Positions 35,085-44,958 are shown, numbered from the stretch's first letter. The stretch: DNA of 64,000 nucleotides from Acetivibrio mesophilus (GCF_004102745.1 NZ_RLII01000020.1:1-64000), one strand, 5' to 3'. Made by a program: numbers and translations. Notes: generated by a model from the sequence alone, not told the origin.

Positions 35085-35240
35085 ATGTTTAAAAGAGTTA
35101 TGGCCTGGATACTTCTGGCCGGTTTTTTACTACTATTGTTGAACATTGCCGTATTCGGAATCTATCGGGAGTTGAGCGCAGCTATTTATCTTGTTATAAT
35201 GCTAGTGTTTGTCTTTTACATCGTTTCAAATAAGAAATAG
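35085..35240 (+). CDS. Small two-helix membrane protein
   Basis: A 51-residue protein with two hydrophobic helices (WILLAGFLLLLLNIAVFGIY and AAIYLVIMLVFVFYIV) split by a short polar loop. GGAAGGAG precedes ATG 35085, 16 bases after cheR, so it is likely translated with it. I do not recognise a family. Confidence 0.6.
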   Translation: MFKRVMAWILLAGFLLLLLNIAVFGIYRELSAAIYLVIMLVFVFYIVSNKK

Positions 35241-35288
35241 CTAAGAGAAAACTAAAATCAAGAAGTATATATAAACCACTTCTGGCGA

Positions 35289-35313
35289 ATACTCTAATAT
35301 AGAGTGTTTTATT
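35289..35313 (+). terminator. Probable terminator
   Basis: ACTCTA-ATA-TAGAGT hairpin (35291-35305) followed by GTTTTATT; short but well formed. It ends the cheR transcript or attenuates the next gene. Confidence 0.5.
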
Positions 35314-35331
35314 ATTCCGGAGGTGGTTTTT

Positions 35332-35619
35332 ATAGTAGTAGCGGTACAAAGTGGATTAGACATCCTAAAGCAAGAATTAAAAAGGAGAGGTTTTGAGGTT
35401 GTTGATTTAGAAACCTATAACTATCCTATAGATGCTATTGTTTATGAAGGAAATTCCTTTCAGATATCCCATATTTCCAGAAATAATATGCCTGAAATGA
35501 CCACAGGGCAAAGGGCAAACTATGGAGTATTTATTGTCAATGCATTCGGTAAAAGCATCGGCGAAATAGAAGATATGCTTCGTACAAGATATTATAGTCC
35601 TCTCTTCGATCTAAATTAA
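35332..35619 (+). CDS. YkuS-like (UPF0180) small protein, probable ATA start
   Basis: A protein of about 95 residues: VAVQSGLDILKQELKRRGFE and VVDLETYNYPIDAIVYEG resemble the YkuS/UPF0180 family of unknown function (short Rossmann-like fragment, SGLDxIKxxLxxxGxEVV). The ribosome site GGAGG (35319-35323) overlaps the only standard upstream start (GTG 35323). The codon 8 bases after it is ATA at 35332. An AUA start is therefore likely. The C-terminal half (GKSIGEIEDMLRTRYY) is helical. Confidence 0.6.
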   Translation: MVVAVQSGLDILKQELKRRGFEVVDLETYNYPIDAIVYEGNSFQISHISRNNMPEMTTGQRANYGVFIVNAFGKSIGEIEDMLRTRYYSPLFDLN

Positions 35620-35673
35620 ATCACATAACGGTTATATACGAAAACAATGCAATATGTATTTTTTATAAATATA

Positions 35674-35702
35674 TTGACAAGCATTTCACAAAGTGCTAAT
35701 CT
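35674..35702 (+). promoter_or_regulatory. Promoter with operator-like dyad, Rrf2 regulator
   Basis: TTGACA (35674-35679), 17-base spacer, TAATCT (35697-35702). The spacer holds the imperfect dyad AGCATTT-CAC-AAAGTGCT, a likely autoregulatory operator site. Confidence 0.55.
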
Positions 35703-35751
35703 AATGATGTGAATACCGAGTAATACAGTTGGAATTGGAGGACTGGATTTA

Positions 35752-36183
35752 ATGAAATTATCTACCAAGGGAAGATATGGTTTAAAAGCCATGCTTGATC
35801 TTGCTATTCACAACGATCAAGGACCTGTTGCACTAAAAAGCATTGCCGAGAGGCAGTCTTTGTCAGAAAATTATTTAGAGCAGCTTTTTGCCGCCCTTAG
35901 AAAAGCAGGCCATGTCAGAAGCGTAAGAGGAGCACAAGGCGGATATTTACTGTCAAAGAATCCCGATAGCATTACAATAGGCTCGATTCTAAGGTCATTG
36001 GAGGGTTCTCTTGCACCGGTTGATTGTGTTTTGGAAAATGAGCCTCATAAATGTGACCGCTTTGACGACTGTGTTACAAAAATAGTCTGGGAAAAAATAA
36101 GGGACAGTGTCAATGAAGCCGTAGATTCCATTACTTTGGGTGATCTTGTTAAAAAATCCAACAAAGACTCTGTACTTTATTGA
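35752..36183 (+). CDS. iscR: Rrf2 family transcriptional regulator (IscR/CymR-like)
   Basis: A 143-residue winged-helix regulator. MKLSTKGRYGLKAMLDLA, SIAERQSLSENYLEQLFA and VRSVRGAQGGYLLSK are the Rrf2 signature. Three cysteines in DCVLENEPHKCDRFDDC have the spacing of Fe-S-binding IscR proteins, so cluster sensing is plausible. It directly precedes iscS-iscU, which it likely controls. GGAGG precedes ATG 35752. Confidence 0.85.
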   Translation: MKLSTKGRYGLKAMLDLAIHNDQGPVALKSIAERQSLSENYLEQLFAALRKAGHVRSVRGAQGGYLLSKNPDSITIGSILRSLEGSLAPVDCVLENEPHKCDRFDDCVTKIVWEKIRDSVNEAVDSITLGDLVKKSNKDSVLY

Positions 36184-36281
36184 TGCACAACTTTATTAGT
36201 AAGACATTTGTTTTAGATAATCGTTTTTGGGAATAAATAAATTATATAATATATTCTAAATTATAGTAAGGAGTAATCTTT

Positions 36282-37466
36282 ATGAATGACAACAAGATTA
36301 TTTATCTGGATCATGCTGCTACAACACCAGTTAATCCACAGGTACTTGAAGCTATGCTTCCGTACTTTTCAGATAAGTTTGGGAATGCTTCTTCAATTTA
36401 TTCGATAGGAAGAGAAAGCAAAAAGGCAATTGAAGAATCAAGAGAAAAGGTTGCCAAGGCAATCGGTGCACTTCCTAGAGAAGTGTTCTTTACGGGTTCT
36501 GGTACCGAAGCAGATAATTGGGCTATAAAAGGTGTTGCATATGCCAACAGAGACAAAGGCAGGCATATAATAACCACGGCAATCGAGCATCATGCAGTGC
36601 TCCACGCATGTCAGTACCTGGAGAGTGATGGCTTTGAAGTAACATATCTTCCGGTAGACGAAAATGGTCTGGTATCGCCGCAACAGGTGCAAGATGCAAT
36701 AAGACCTGATACAATACTGATTACAATCATGTTTGCAAACAATGAAATCGGTACTATTCAGCCCATAGGCGAAATAGGGAAAATTGCAAGGGAAAAAGGA
36801 ATAATATTCCACACGGATGCCGTACAGGCAGTTGGGAATATACCTATAAATGTTGTTGATTTGAATGTTGATCTTTTATCTCTGTCAGGCCACAAGTTTT
36901 ATGGCCCGAAGGGTGTAGGAGCATTGTACATTAGAAAAGGCGTTAAAATTACATCATTTATGCATGGAGGTGCTCAGGAAAGAGGCCGCAGGGCAAGCAC
37001 CGAGAATATTGCAGGCATAGTAGGCGTGGGTAAAGCTATTGAGCTTGCCACACAAAATATTGAAGAAAATAATAAAAAGCTACTTGAATTAAGGGATAGG
37101 ACAATTGAAGAGATATCAAAAAAGATACCTTTTGTTAAGCTAAATGGAGACAGGTATAAGAGACTTCCGGGCAACGTAAATTTCTCTTTTGAGTTTATTG
37201 AAGGCGAATCCCTTCTTCTGATGCTTGATATGAAAGGAATTGCTGCATCAAGCGGATCTGCATGTACCTCAGGTTCTCTTGATCCATCCCATGTACTGCT
37301 TGCAATAGGTCTTCCTCATGAAATAGCTCACGGCTCGCTGAGGATTACCTTTGGTACTGAAAATACCCATGAAGATATAGATTATCTTATGGACGTACTG
37401 CCTATGATTGTTGACAGACTAAGAGAGATGTCTCCATTATATGAAAAAGTGAAAAGAGGGAATTAA
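36282..37466 (+). CDS. iscS: Cysteine desulfurase (NifS/IscS)
   Basis: A PLP enzyme that takes sulfur from cysteine for Fe-S clusters and tRNA thiolation. The 394-residue protein shows YLDHAATTPVNPQVLEAM, the PLP lysine in SLSGHKFYGPKGVGALY, and the catalytic Cys loop SSGSACTSGSLDPSHVLLA, which is the shorter NifS/IscS type. AAGGAG precedes the ATG. iscU follows after 1 base. Confidence 0.94.
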   Translation: MNDNKIIYLDHAATTPVNPQVLEAMLPYFSDKFGNASSIYSIGRESKKAIEESREKVAKAIGALPREVFFTGSGTEADNWAIKGVAYANRDKGRHIITTAIEHHAVLHACQYLESDGFEVTYLPVDENGLVSPQQVQDAIRPDTILITIMFANNEIGTIQPIGEIGKIAREKGIIFHTDAVQAVGNIPINVVDLNVDLLSLSGHKFYGPKGVGALYIRKGVKITSFMHGGAQERGRRASTENIAGIVGVGKAIELATQNIEENNKKLLELRDRTIEEISKKIPFVKLNGDRYKRLPGNVNFSFEFIEGESLLLMLDMKGIAASSGSACTSGSLDPSHVLLAIGLPHEIAHGSLRITFGTENTHEDIDYLMDVLPMIVDRLREMSPLYEKVKRGN

Positions 37467-37467
37467 T

Positions 37468-37917
37468 ATGTATAGTGAAAAGGTTATGGACCATTTTATG
37501 AATCCCAGGAATGTGGGTGAAATTGAAAACGCAGATGGTGTTGGCGAGGTTGGCAACGCAAAATGCGGAGATATAATGAAAATGTATCTCAAAATAGAAA
37601 ACGACGTAATAGTGGATGCAAAGTTTAAAACCTTTGGTTGTGGAGCGGCAGTAGCAACAAGCAGTATGGCAACTGAGCTTGTTGTCGGAAAAACCGTTGA
37701 AGAAGCTCTTGGAATAACAAACAAGGCTGTAGCAGAAGCTTTAGACGGGCTTCCTCCTGTTAAAATGCACTGCTCAAACCTGGCAGAAGAAGCTATCCGT
37801 GCTGCAATTGATGATTATAAGCGTAAAAATGGACTTCTGCCCGAAGGCGGCGATTGTAATGCGTGCGGAAGAAGATGTGATGACATACATCATGGCATTG
37901 ATGATGATGAAGATTAA
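37468..37917 (+). CDS. iscU: Fe-S cluster scaffold protein (IscU/NifU N-terminal type)
   Basis: A 149-residue scaffold with the three conserved cysteines: GEVGNAKCGDIMKMYL, FKTFGCGAAVATSSM and VKMHCSNLAEEAI. The Asp after the first Cys is present. A C-terminal extension adds two further cysteine pairs (GDCNACGRRCDDIHHGID) and an acidic end, longer than enterobacterial IscU. It starts 1 base after iscS, ends 18 bases before mnmA. Confidence 0.92.
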   Translation: MYSEKVMDHFMNPRNVGEIENADGVGEVGNAKCGDIMKMYLKIENDVIVDAKFKTFGCGAAVATSSMATELVVGKTVEEALGITNKAVAEALDGLPPVKMHCSNLAEEAIRAAIDDYKRKNGLLPEGGDCNACGRRCDDIHHGIDDDED

Positions 37918-37935
37918 AGGTGGATTATAATTACA

Positions 37936-39015
37936 ATGAGTAAGAAAAAGGTTATGGTAGGTATGAGCGGCGGCGTTGACAGTTCTGTAGCTGCCGCCAT
38001 ACTTTTGGAACAGGGATATGAAGTAATTGGTGCCACAATGCAAATCTGGCCTGATATGAATGAAGATGTAAAACTTACTGAAGGTGGCTGCTGTTCGCTT
38101 TCTGCTGTTGACGATGCCAGAAGTGTTGCAAATATGCTGGGCATTCCCTATTATGTTTTGAATTTTAAAGACATTTTTGAGAAGAGTGTTATAGACTACT
38201 TTAAAGACGAATATCTCAAGGGCAGGACCCCAAATCCTTGCATTGCGTGTAACAGGTATGTAAAGTTTGAGTCAATGCTAAACAAAGCCTTGTCCATGGG
38301 TATTGACTATATTGCCACAGGACATTATGCAATTATAACCTATGATGAGGATAGGAAAAGACATTTGCTGAAGAAATCGGTTACTCAACAGAAGGATCAG
38401 ACCTATGCCCTTTACAATGTTACCCAAGAACAACTTAGCCATATTCTTATGCCCATCGGTGAATTCTCCAAGGACGATGTCAGGGCAAAGGCAAAGGAAT
38501 TGGGGCTCTATGTTGCATCGAAGCCTGACAGTCAGGAAATTTGCTTTGTAAGCGATAATGATTATGGAAAGTTTATAGAAGAGAATACCGACAAGAAAAT
38601 TGTCCCCGGTTATTTTGTTGATACAAAGGGAAATATATTAGGGAAGCACAAAGGTATAATTCATTATACCGTAGGGCAAAGAAAAGGCCTTGGCATTGCC
38701 TTGGGCAAGCCAATGTACGTTGTAAGGCTCGATATGGAAAACAATAACGTGGTGCTGGGCGAAGAAGATGAAGTTTTTTCAAAAGAGCTCACGGCCCACG
38801 ACCTGAATTTTATTTCAATAGATACACTGGACCAGCCAATTCGGGTTAAGGCAAAGATAAGATATTCTGCCAAAGAAGCAGATGCGGTCGTTTACCCTAT
38901 AGAAGATGATAAGGTTAAGGTTGTGTTTGATGCCCCTCAGAGAGCTATTACTCCAGGGCAGTCAGTGGTTTTTTATGATGGTGATATAGTTGTTGGCGGC
39001 GGAACAATCCTATAG
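37936..39015 (+). CDS. mnmA: tRNA-specific 2-thiouridylase
   Basis: Adds sulfur to U34 of tRNAs for Lys, Glu and Gln. The 359-residue enzyme has the PP-loop [25 protein letters not shown], the catalytic Cys region [15 protein letters not shown] and the second cysteine in [12 protein letters not shown], and the C-terminal beta domain. It takes sulfur from IscS encoded just upstream. It ends in a run of intergenic DNA before the T-box. Confidence 0.94.
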   Translation: MSKKKVMVGMSGGVDSSVAAAILLEQGYEVIGATMQIWPDMNEDVKLTEGGCCSLSAVDDARSVANMLGIPYYVLNFKDIFEKSVIDYFKDEYLKGRTPNPCIACNRYVKFESMLNKALSMGIDYIATGHYAIITYDEDRKRHLLKKSVTQQKDQTYALYNVTQEQLSHILMPIGEFSKDDVRAKAKELGLYVASKPDSQEICFVSDNDYGKFIEENTDKKIVPGYFVDTKGNILGKHKGIIHYTVGQRKGLGIALGKPMYVVRLDMENNNVVLGEEDEVFSKELTAHDLNFISIDTLDQPIRVKAKIRYSAKEADAVVYPIEDDKVKVVFDAPQRAITPGQSVVFYDGDIVVGGGTIL

Positions 39016-39044
39016 TCAAATATTGAAATTATTAATTAAATCTC

Positions 39045-39073
39045 TTGTAAACGCTGAACTAATATGTTAAAAT
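39045..39073 (+). promoter_or_regulatory. Promoter of the tyrS T-box leader
   Basis: TTGTAA (39045-39050), 17-base spacer, TAAAAT (39068-39073). Confidence 0.6.
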
Positions 39074-39079
39074 ATTCGA

Positions 39080-39340
39080 AAAGCAAAAGACGATGATGGA
39101 GAGACAGTAGTCGTTCATGGTTACAATTAGAGAGAAGCCCGGCTGGTGAAAGGGCTTTAGCACATGAATGGATGAATTACCCTCTGGAGTTTCATACTTG
39201 AAGCCTATTCATGTATGACGGAAGCCAATCGTTATATCGGCAGTAATTAATGAGGTATATTAAACATATACAAATTAAGGTGGTACCACGGGAGCTTTCT
39301 CGTCCTTAAGCAGGGCGACGAAGCTTTTTTTATTAGCTTG
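39080..39340 (+). promoter_or_regulatory. T-box riboswitch (tyrosine) upstream of tyrS
   Basis: The antiterminator T-box core AAGGTGGTACCACGGG is at about 39278-39293. A complex stem I has the AGTA/GAA bulge pair; GAA is followed one base later by TAC (39178-39180), which reads as the Tyr specifier. The terminator stem TCTCGTCC...GGGCGACGA runs into TTTTTTT near 39325-39335. Uncharged tRNA-Tyr should stabilise the antiterminator and let tyrS be transcribed. Confidence 0.9.
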
Positions 39341-39419
39341 AAAAATAAAAAAGGCATTTGAGAAATAGAATTTCGAGCCTTACAACTTTTAAAAGAAATA
39401 ATTTTTAGGAGGTATTTAT

Positions 39420-40646
39420 ATGTCCAGTGTGTTTGACACATTGAAAGAAAGGGGATTTATTGCGCAGCTCACCCACGAAGAAACTATAAAAGAGCTTCTT
39501 GAAAAGGAAAAAGTTACGTTTTATATCGGGTTTGACCCAACTGCTGACAGTCTTCATGTAGGACATTTCTTGCAAATGATGGTTATGGCTCATATGCAAA
39601 AAGCCGGACACAGACCTATAGCTCTGATCGGAGGCGGCACCGCAATGGTTGGGGACCCCACAGGGAAAACCGATATGAGAAGAATGATGACTAGGGAAGA
39701 AATCAAGCATAATGCCGATAGCTTTAAAAAGCAGCTTTCCAAATTCATTGAATTTGGTGAAGGGAAGGCAATAATGGTCGATAACGCTGATTGGCTGCTT
39801 GATTTGAATTATGTTAACTTTTTAAGGGATATAGGAGTCCACTTTTCCGTCAACCGAATGCTGACGGCAGAATGCTTTAAGTCCAGGCTTGAAAAAGGTC
39901 TTTCCTTTATCGAGTTTAACTACATGCTCATGCAAAGCTACGATTTTCTGAAATTGCACAAGGAGTATGGCTGTATTATACAGCTTGGTGGTGATGACCA
40001 GTGGTCAAATATTCTGGGAGGAATAGATCTTATAAGAAGGAAGGAAGGAAAAGAAGCCTATGGTATGACCTTTACGCTCCTTACTACCAGCGAAGGAAAT
40101 AAGATGGGCAAAACGGAAAAAGGTGCATTATGGCTTGATGCCAACAAGACTTCTCCTTACGAATTCTACCAGTACTGGAGAAATATACACGACAATGATG
40201 TAATAAAATGCTTAAAGCTTTTAACCTTCGTTCCTATGGAAGAAATTGAGGAATTGGCAAAGCTGAAAGACCAGGAAATAAATATTGCTAAAAAACGTCT
40301 GGCCTTTGAAGTTACAAAGCTTATTCACGGTGAGGAAGAGGCCTTAAATGCTCAAAAAACAGCTGAGGCTCTTTTTGTAAAGGGTGCAAGTACTGACAAT
40401 ATGCCTACCACTGAAATCGCATCAAATGAGCTCTCAGACGGTATAAACATAATTGACCTTCTTGTAAGGACAAAGCTAATTCCTTCAAAGGGTGAGGGCC
40501 GTAGGCTAATAGAGCAGGGCGGAATTACTATAAACGACAACAAAGTTGAAGGCTTTGACAAAGTAGTAACTATGGATGATTTCAACAACGGTGAGTTGAT
40601 CATTAAAAAAGGCAAAAAGACATATCACAGGGTAAAACTTGTATAA
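39420..40646 (+). CDS. tyrS: Tyrosyl-tRNA synthetase
   Basis: Class I synthetase, 408 residues. Signatures are [17 protein letters not shown] (HIGH variant), [13 protein letters not shown] and the KMSKS-equivalent [18 protein letters not shown]-terminal S4-type RNA-binding domain follows ([20 protein letters not shown]). The KMGKT form differs from the more usual KFGKT or KMSKS. AGGAGG precedes the ATG. Expression is under the T-box upstream. A terminator closes it. Confidence 0.95.
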   Translation: MSSVFDTLKERGFIAQLTHEETIKELLEKEKVTFYIGFDPTADSLHVGHFLQMMVMAHMQKAGHRPIALIGGGTAMVGDPTGKTDMRRMMTREEIKHNADSFKKQLSKFIEFGEGKAIMVDNADWLLDLNYVNFLRDIGVHFSVNRMLTAECFKSRLEKGLSFIEFNYMLMQSYDFLKLHKEYGCIIQLGGDDQWSNILGGIDLIRRKEGKEAYGMTFTLLTTSEGNKMGKTEKGALWLDANKTSPYEFYQYWRNIHDNDVIKCLKLLTFVPMEEIEELAKLKDQEINIAKKRLAFEVTKLIHGEEEALNAQKTAEALFVKGASTDNMPTTEIASNELSDGINIIDLLVRTKLIPSKGEGRRLIEQGGITINDNKVEGFDKVVTMDDFNNGELIIKKGKKTYHRVKLV

Positions 40647-40665
40647 AACACAGGTAATTGTTAGG

Positions 40666-40700
40666 AACAAGCTTAGGGAAAAACACCCCTAAGCTTGTTT
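40666..40700. terminator. Bidirectional terminator tyrS / PHP gene
   Basis: AACAAGCTTAGGG and CCCTAAGCTTGTT form a 13-base stem around 40678-40687, with T-rich ends on both strands. Confidence 0.8.
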
Positions 40701-41496
40701 AAATTGGTGTAAACACCGGTTTTCTATTTTCAAAATGTGCCGTATACCTAAAGCCGGCCTTAAGAAGCAGCTCTTTTACATAGTCAAATTTGTAACCTAT
40801 ATATTCGGGGGTATGGGCATCAGAGCTTGTGCAAATTATTTCTCCGTTTAATTCTCTGTATCTTTTTATGATCTCATAGTCCGGCATTGGCGAATTAAGA
40901 TTGTATCGAAAGCCGGAGGTGTTTACCTCAATACCTTTGCCATTGGAAATAAGGGCTTTGAGTATGGCATCAATCCAATCTCCAAAATCGCTTAATTTTA
41001 ATGTCCTGTCATCATAACATCCATACCTCCTGATGAGATCAATATGACCGAGAATATCGAAATTGTCAAACAGATTAATACACTCAAGAACGGTTTCCAG
41101 ATACCTCAAATAGGCTTCGTTCTTTGTTTTATTCCTGCAAAAGTCCCCATTATGGAGATCCGTTTTATCCACAATATGAATCGAGCCGATTACAATATCA
41201 AAATCATATTTTTTAACAATATCATTGGACTCCTCTATCACGTGGGGTTGTATACCTACTTCAATACCTTTGAAAACTCTGATTTTAGCAGAATAATCAC
41301 GCTTGAGCCTATCCATAACTTCAGAATATTTGTCAAAATCAATCGTGAAAACATCATCATAATCCGGATAATCTATATCTAGATGATCTGTAAAGGAAAT
41401 ACCTTCAAGCCCAAATTTTTCGGCAGTATTAATTGCGATTTCTGCATCCATGTTGCTGTCTCCTGAAAAACTGCTGTGAACATGACAATCATACAT
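40699..41496 (-). CDS. PHP-family histidinol phosphatase-like protein
   Basis: A 265-residue PHP-fold phosphoesterase. Metal-binding clusters are YDCHVHSSFSGDS, SFTDHLDIDYPDYD, VFKGIEVGIQPH, IGSIHIVD, ILGHIDLIRRYG and TSSDAHTPEYIG. This resembles HisK/HisJ-type histidinol phosphatases, but no other his genes are near, so it may act on another phosphoester. ATG 41496 is chosen because GGAGGTAAACAT separates it from the longer TTG start at 41511. Confidence 0.85.
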   Translation of the reverse strand: MYDCHVHSSFSGDSNMDAEIAINTAEKFGLEGISFTDHLDIDYPDYDDVFTIDFDKYSEVMDRLKRDYSAKIRVFKGIEVGIQPHVIEESNDIVKKYDFDIVIGSIHIVDKTDLHNGDFCRNKTKNEAYLRYLETVLECINLFDNFDILGHIDLIRRYGCYDDRTLKLSDFGDWIDAILKALISNGKGIEVNTSGFRYNLNSPMPDYEIIKRYRELNGEIICTSSDAHTPEYIGYKFDYVKELLLKAGFRYTAHFENRKPVFTPI

Positions 41497-41865
41497 TATG
41501 TTTACCTCCAATTAATTTCCCAGTTAAGTTTTGACTGTTACTATTATTTATAGAATAAATACAGTAATTAGTCAAGAAAGAGGAAATGAAAAATAAGCAA
41601 AGGAATTGCATATATCACATAGTCCTAATCAAATGGGACTATAAAACTACTACTTAAATATTGCAAAAATAAAAAAAATAAAGTAAAATAATTATATAAT
41701 GAAATTTTATGTCCTTTTAATTTAAATGCATCCGGTTATTATGTAATTGTTACTTTTCGATAAATTGCATAATTCAATAAAGATTTTAATAGATTCTTTT
41801 ATAACATTTCAGTAATAAAATGATATATTGCTATTTGCCCGTACTCTATTGAGGAGGATTTTCAT
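41497..41865. other. Divergent intergenic region
   Basis: A 369-base AT-rich spacer between the PHP gene and the response regulator. It contains the minus-strand promoter at 41547-41575. On the plus strand no equally good promoter is seen. No RNA or repeat is recognised. Confidence 0.5.
41547..41575 (-). promoter_or_regulatory. Promoter of the PHP phosphatase gene
   Basis: On the minus strand TTGACT, 17-base spacer, TATAAA. Confidence 0.65.
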
Positions 41866-43362
41866 ATGAGAAAAAGATTAATTGAAGTATCGACGGACTA
41901 CAAAATCCTTATTGTTGATGATGAAGAAGGTATAATAAATTCGATGAAAGTCATGCTTACAAGGAGCGGCTATTTTTGCAAGGGTATCTCAAATCCTTTA
42001 GAGGCAATAGAAACTCTCAAGAAAGAGCATTTCGACATGCTTATCTTAGACTATATCATGTCACCTATTCATGGAGATGAGGTCGTTGCAAAAATACGAG
42101 AGTTCAATAAGGATATTTATATTCTTCTTTTAACGGGACACAAAGACTTAGCTCCTCCACTTGAGACTATCAAGGCTCTCGACATTCAAGGATATTGCGA
42201 GAAGGGAGACAAGTTTGACCAGCTTCTTCTTTTGATTGAATCGGGAATAAAGTCAATATCTCAAATGCGTACCATAAGCCAGTTTAAGGATGGGTTAAAC
42301 AGAATACTCCAGGCTGTGCCAAAAATTTATCAACTCCAGCCAATAGGAGTTATTTTGGAAGAAATATTGCAAGGATTGATGCCTCTGGTAAATAGTAAAG
42401 ATGCTTTTATCCTGATAGATGATTGTAACAGTATTGAGGGTGAAATCATCTTTAAAGGAGTAGGTGAATATGACATCCGTGTAGAATCTCTGGTTACCAT
42501 GTTAAGTCCTGAACTTATGGAGAATATAGGGCGTGCCCGGGACAGCAAGAAAGTGCTTCGTTTAGATCACGGAATAATACTTCCGCTTATGAATGAAGAG
42601 AGCAAATCCATTGGAGTTATTTATATAGAAAGCAGTAATTTAGGTGATGGGATAAAGCTTCTTGAAATCTATTCCTCTCAGGCGGCTTCATCCATTAACA
42701 ATGCCTTTTTGCATTCGCTGATAAACATGAAGAAAGACGAGCTGGACAAGACCTATCAGGAGCTTAGAAAAAGATATATTGATACAATAGAAGCTTTACG
42801 TCTAACAGTTGATGCAAAGGATATCTATACAAGAGGACATTCGGACCGTGTTTCATACTATGCAGCAAAACTGGGGGAAGGCTTTGGACTGACGGAAGAG
42901 CAGATTGAGCTTCTGAAGGTAGGAGGCATCTTCCATGACATAGGTAAAATAGGCACAGCTGATGATATTCTTTTTAAAACCGAAAAGCTGGACTATAATG
43001 AATATGCAGAAATTAAGAAGCACCCGTTAAAAGGTGCATATATACTATCCGCCATTTCAATGTTCAAGGATGTTGTCCCACTGGTAAAATACCACCACGA
43101 GAGAATTGACGGCAAAGGCTACCCGGAAGGATTGAAGGGCGATGAAATCCCATTTCTGGCGAGAATATTAACTGTTGCCGATGCTTTTGATGCAATGATG
43201 TCAGACAGGAAATACCGTTCGAAGCTAAGCCTTGAAGAAACAAAAGAGCAGTTTAGAATTTACTCCGGTACGCAATTTGACCCTCGTGTAGTCGATATGC
43301 TGTTTAAGATTCTCGACAACTATGACTTAATGATGGAAGAGCTTTCAGAAACATTCACATAA
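41866..43362 (+). CDS. Response regulator with GAF-like and HD-GYP domains
   Basis: A 498-residue signalling protein. The N-terminal receiver domain has KILIVDDEEGI and the phosphoacceptor Asp62 in LILDYIMSP. The middle region (about residues 150-290) resembles a GAF sensor (IILPLMNEESKSIGVIYIE). A short helical linker leads to an HD-GYP domain: GHSDRVSYYAAKLGE, GGIFHDIGKIGTADDIL, HHERIDGKGYPEGLKGDEIP. Intact HD-GYP domains hydrolyse cyclic-di-GMP; all signature residues are present. No partner kinase is beside it. GAGGAGG precedes ATG 41866. A terminator follows. Confidence 0.92.
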   Translation: MRKRLIEVSTDYKILIVDDEEGIINSMKVMLTRSGYFCKGISNPLEAIETLKKEHFDMLILDYIMSPIHGDEVVAKIREFNKDIYILLLTGHKDLAPPLETIKALDIQGYCEKGDKFDQLLLLIESGIKSISQMRTISQFKDGLNRILQAVPKIYQLQPIGVILEEILQGLMPLVNSKDAFILIDDCNSIEGEIIFKGVGEYDIRVESLVTMLSPELMENIGRARDSKKVLRLDHGIILPLMNEESKSIGVIYIESSNLGDGIKLLEIYSSQAASSINNAFLHSLINMKKDELDKTYQELRKRYIDTIEALRLTVDAKDIYTRGHSDRVSYYAAKLGEGFGLTEEQIELLKVGGIFHDIGKIGTADDILFKTEKLDYNEYAEIKKHPLKGAYILSAISMFKDVVPLVKYHHERIDGKGYPEGLKGDEIPFLARILTVADAFDAMMSDRKYRSKLSLEETKEQFRIYSGTQFDPRVVDMLFKILDNYDLMMEELSETFT

Positions 43363-43390
43363 TGCACAAAATAAGATAATATTGGTATTA

Positions 43391-43420
43391 AAAAGAAGAG
43401 CTGATACTCTTCTTTTTTTT
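43391..43420 (+). terminator. Rho-independent terminator after the HD-GYP gene
   Basis: GAAGAG (43395-43400) pairs with CTCTTC (43407-43412), followed by eight T residues. Confidence 0.85.
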
Positions 43421-43521
43421 GACATTTATAAATTCTAAAATTATGTTTGATTTAATGTTTATTGTGGAAGTATTTAGAGATATAATAATAAATATAAAAT
43501 TACTGCAGGAGGTAATAAAAT

Positions 43522-44958
43522 ATGCCAGATAATAAAACACCGGGTCAGAAGCTGTCGGAAAAGTTATCTTACAACAATCCCAATGTTTGGAACAAAATAG
43601 GCGATGATGAAGTAAAGAACACATTTGCTTTTTGTGAAGAATACAAGTCTTTTTTAGACAAATCCAAGACAGAACGGGAATTTGTGAAAGAAGCTAAAAA
43701 ACTGGCTGAAGATAAAGGGTTTGTTTCAATAGAAGATATAATAGAATCCGGAAAACCGCTTAAGCCCGGAATGAAAGTCTACAGAGCATTCAAGAACAAG
43801 ACTATAGCTTTGGCAGTTATCGGCTCACAACCGCCGGAAAAAGGCTTAAACCTTGTGGGGGCACATATAGACTCTCCAAGAATTGATCTCAAGCCAAACC
43901 CAGTATATGAGTCAAACGACATGGTATTTCTGAAGACTCACTATTATGGCGGAATAAAAAAGTATCAGTGGGTAACTATACCGCTTTCCATGCATGGAGT
44001 CGTTATAAAAAAGGACGGAAGCAGTGTTGAAATTGTAATTGGCGAAGATGATAAAGATACGGTGTTTACAATAACGGATTTGCTACCGCACCTTGCAGCA
44101 GAGCAAATGCAAAAGAAAATGAGCGATGGAATAACTGGGGAGAGTTTAAATATTCTTTTCGGTTCCATTCCATATAACGATGAAAAGATTAAGGATAAAG
44201 TGAAGCTCAACATACTTAAGCTCCTTAATGAGAAATATGACATTGTTGAAGAGGATCTTCTGTCTGCCGAGCTCGAACTGGTTCCTTGTTTCAAGGCAAA
44301 GGATGTGGGCTTGGATAAAAGCATGGTCGGTGCTTACGGGCAAGATGACAGAGTTTGTGCATATACAGCCTTAAGAGCTGTCTTGGATCTCGAAAATATT
44401 GACAAAACATCTATTTGCGTGCTTACGGACAAAGAGGAGATAGGAAGTATGGGCAATACCGGAGCCCAATCAAGCTTTTTGGAAAACTTCATAGCTGATA
44501 TATGTGCTTTGAGTTCCGAAAAATATACAGACATAATTTTGAGAAGATGCATGACCAACTCTAAAATGCTTTCGGCAGATGTCAATGCAGCAATAGACCC
44601 AACCTATGAGGGAGTATATGATAAGCTTAACTCTTCCTTTATCGGAAAAGGAATTGTACTACTAAAGTATACCGGTGCTCGTGGAAAATCCGGTGCAAGT
44701 GATGCCAACGCCGAATTCATGGCAGAGGTGAGAAATCTATTCAACGATAAGGAAATATACTGGCAAACTGCCGAATTAGGCAAGGTTGATCAGGGCGGAG
44801 GAGGCACAATTGCGCAATTTGTAGCCAATATGGGAATGGATGTAATAGACTGTGGAGTGGCCGTTCTTTCAATGCATTCACCCTTTGAAGTAACCAGCAA
44901 GGTTGATATTTATATGGCGTATAAGGCTTACAGAGAGTTTTTAAAGTATATGAAATAA
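43522..44958 (+). CDS. M18 family aminopeptidase
   Basis: A 478-residue zinc aminopeptidase. Metal and catalytic motifs are LVGAHIDSPRIDLKP, AYGQDDRVCAYTALRA, LTDKEEIGSMGNTGAQSSF, SADVNAAIDPTY and VLSMHSPFEVTSK. It should trim N-terminal acidic or neutral residues from peptides in the cytoplasm. GCAGGAGG precedes ATG 43522. The following hairpin ends transcription from both sides. Confidence 0.92.
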   Translation: MPDNKTPGQKLSEKLSYNNPNVWNKIGDDEVKNTFAFCEEYKSFLDKSKTEREFVKEAKKLAEDKGFVSIEDIIESGKPLKPGMKVYRAFKNKTIALAVIGSQPPEKGLNLVGAHIDSPRIDLKPNPVYESNDMVFLKTHYYGGIKKYQWVTIPLSMHGVVIKKDGSSVEIVIGEDDKDTVFTITDLLPHLAAEQMQKKMSDGITGESLNILFGSIPYNDEKIKDKVKLNILKLLNEKYDIVEEDLLSAELELVPCFKAKDVGLDKSMVGAYGQDDRVCAYTALRAVLDLENIDKTSICVLTDKEEIGSMGNTGAQSSFLENFIADICALSSEKYTDIILRRCMTNSKMLSADVNAAIDPTYEGVYDKLNSSFIGKGIVLLKYTGARGKSGASDANAEFMAEVRNLFNDKEIYWQTAELGKVDQGGGGTIAQFVANMGMDVIDCGVAVLSMHSPFEVTSKVDIYMAYKAYREFLKYMK

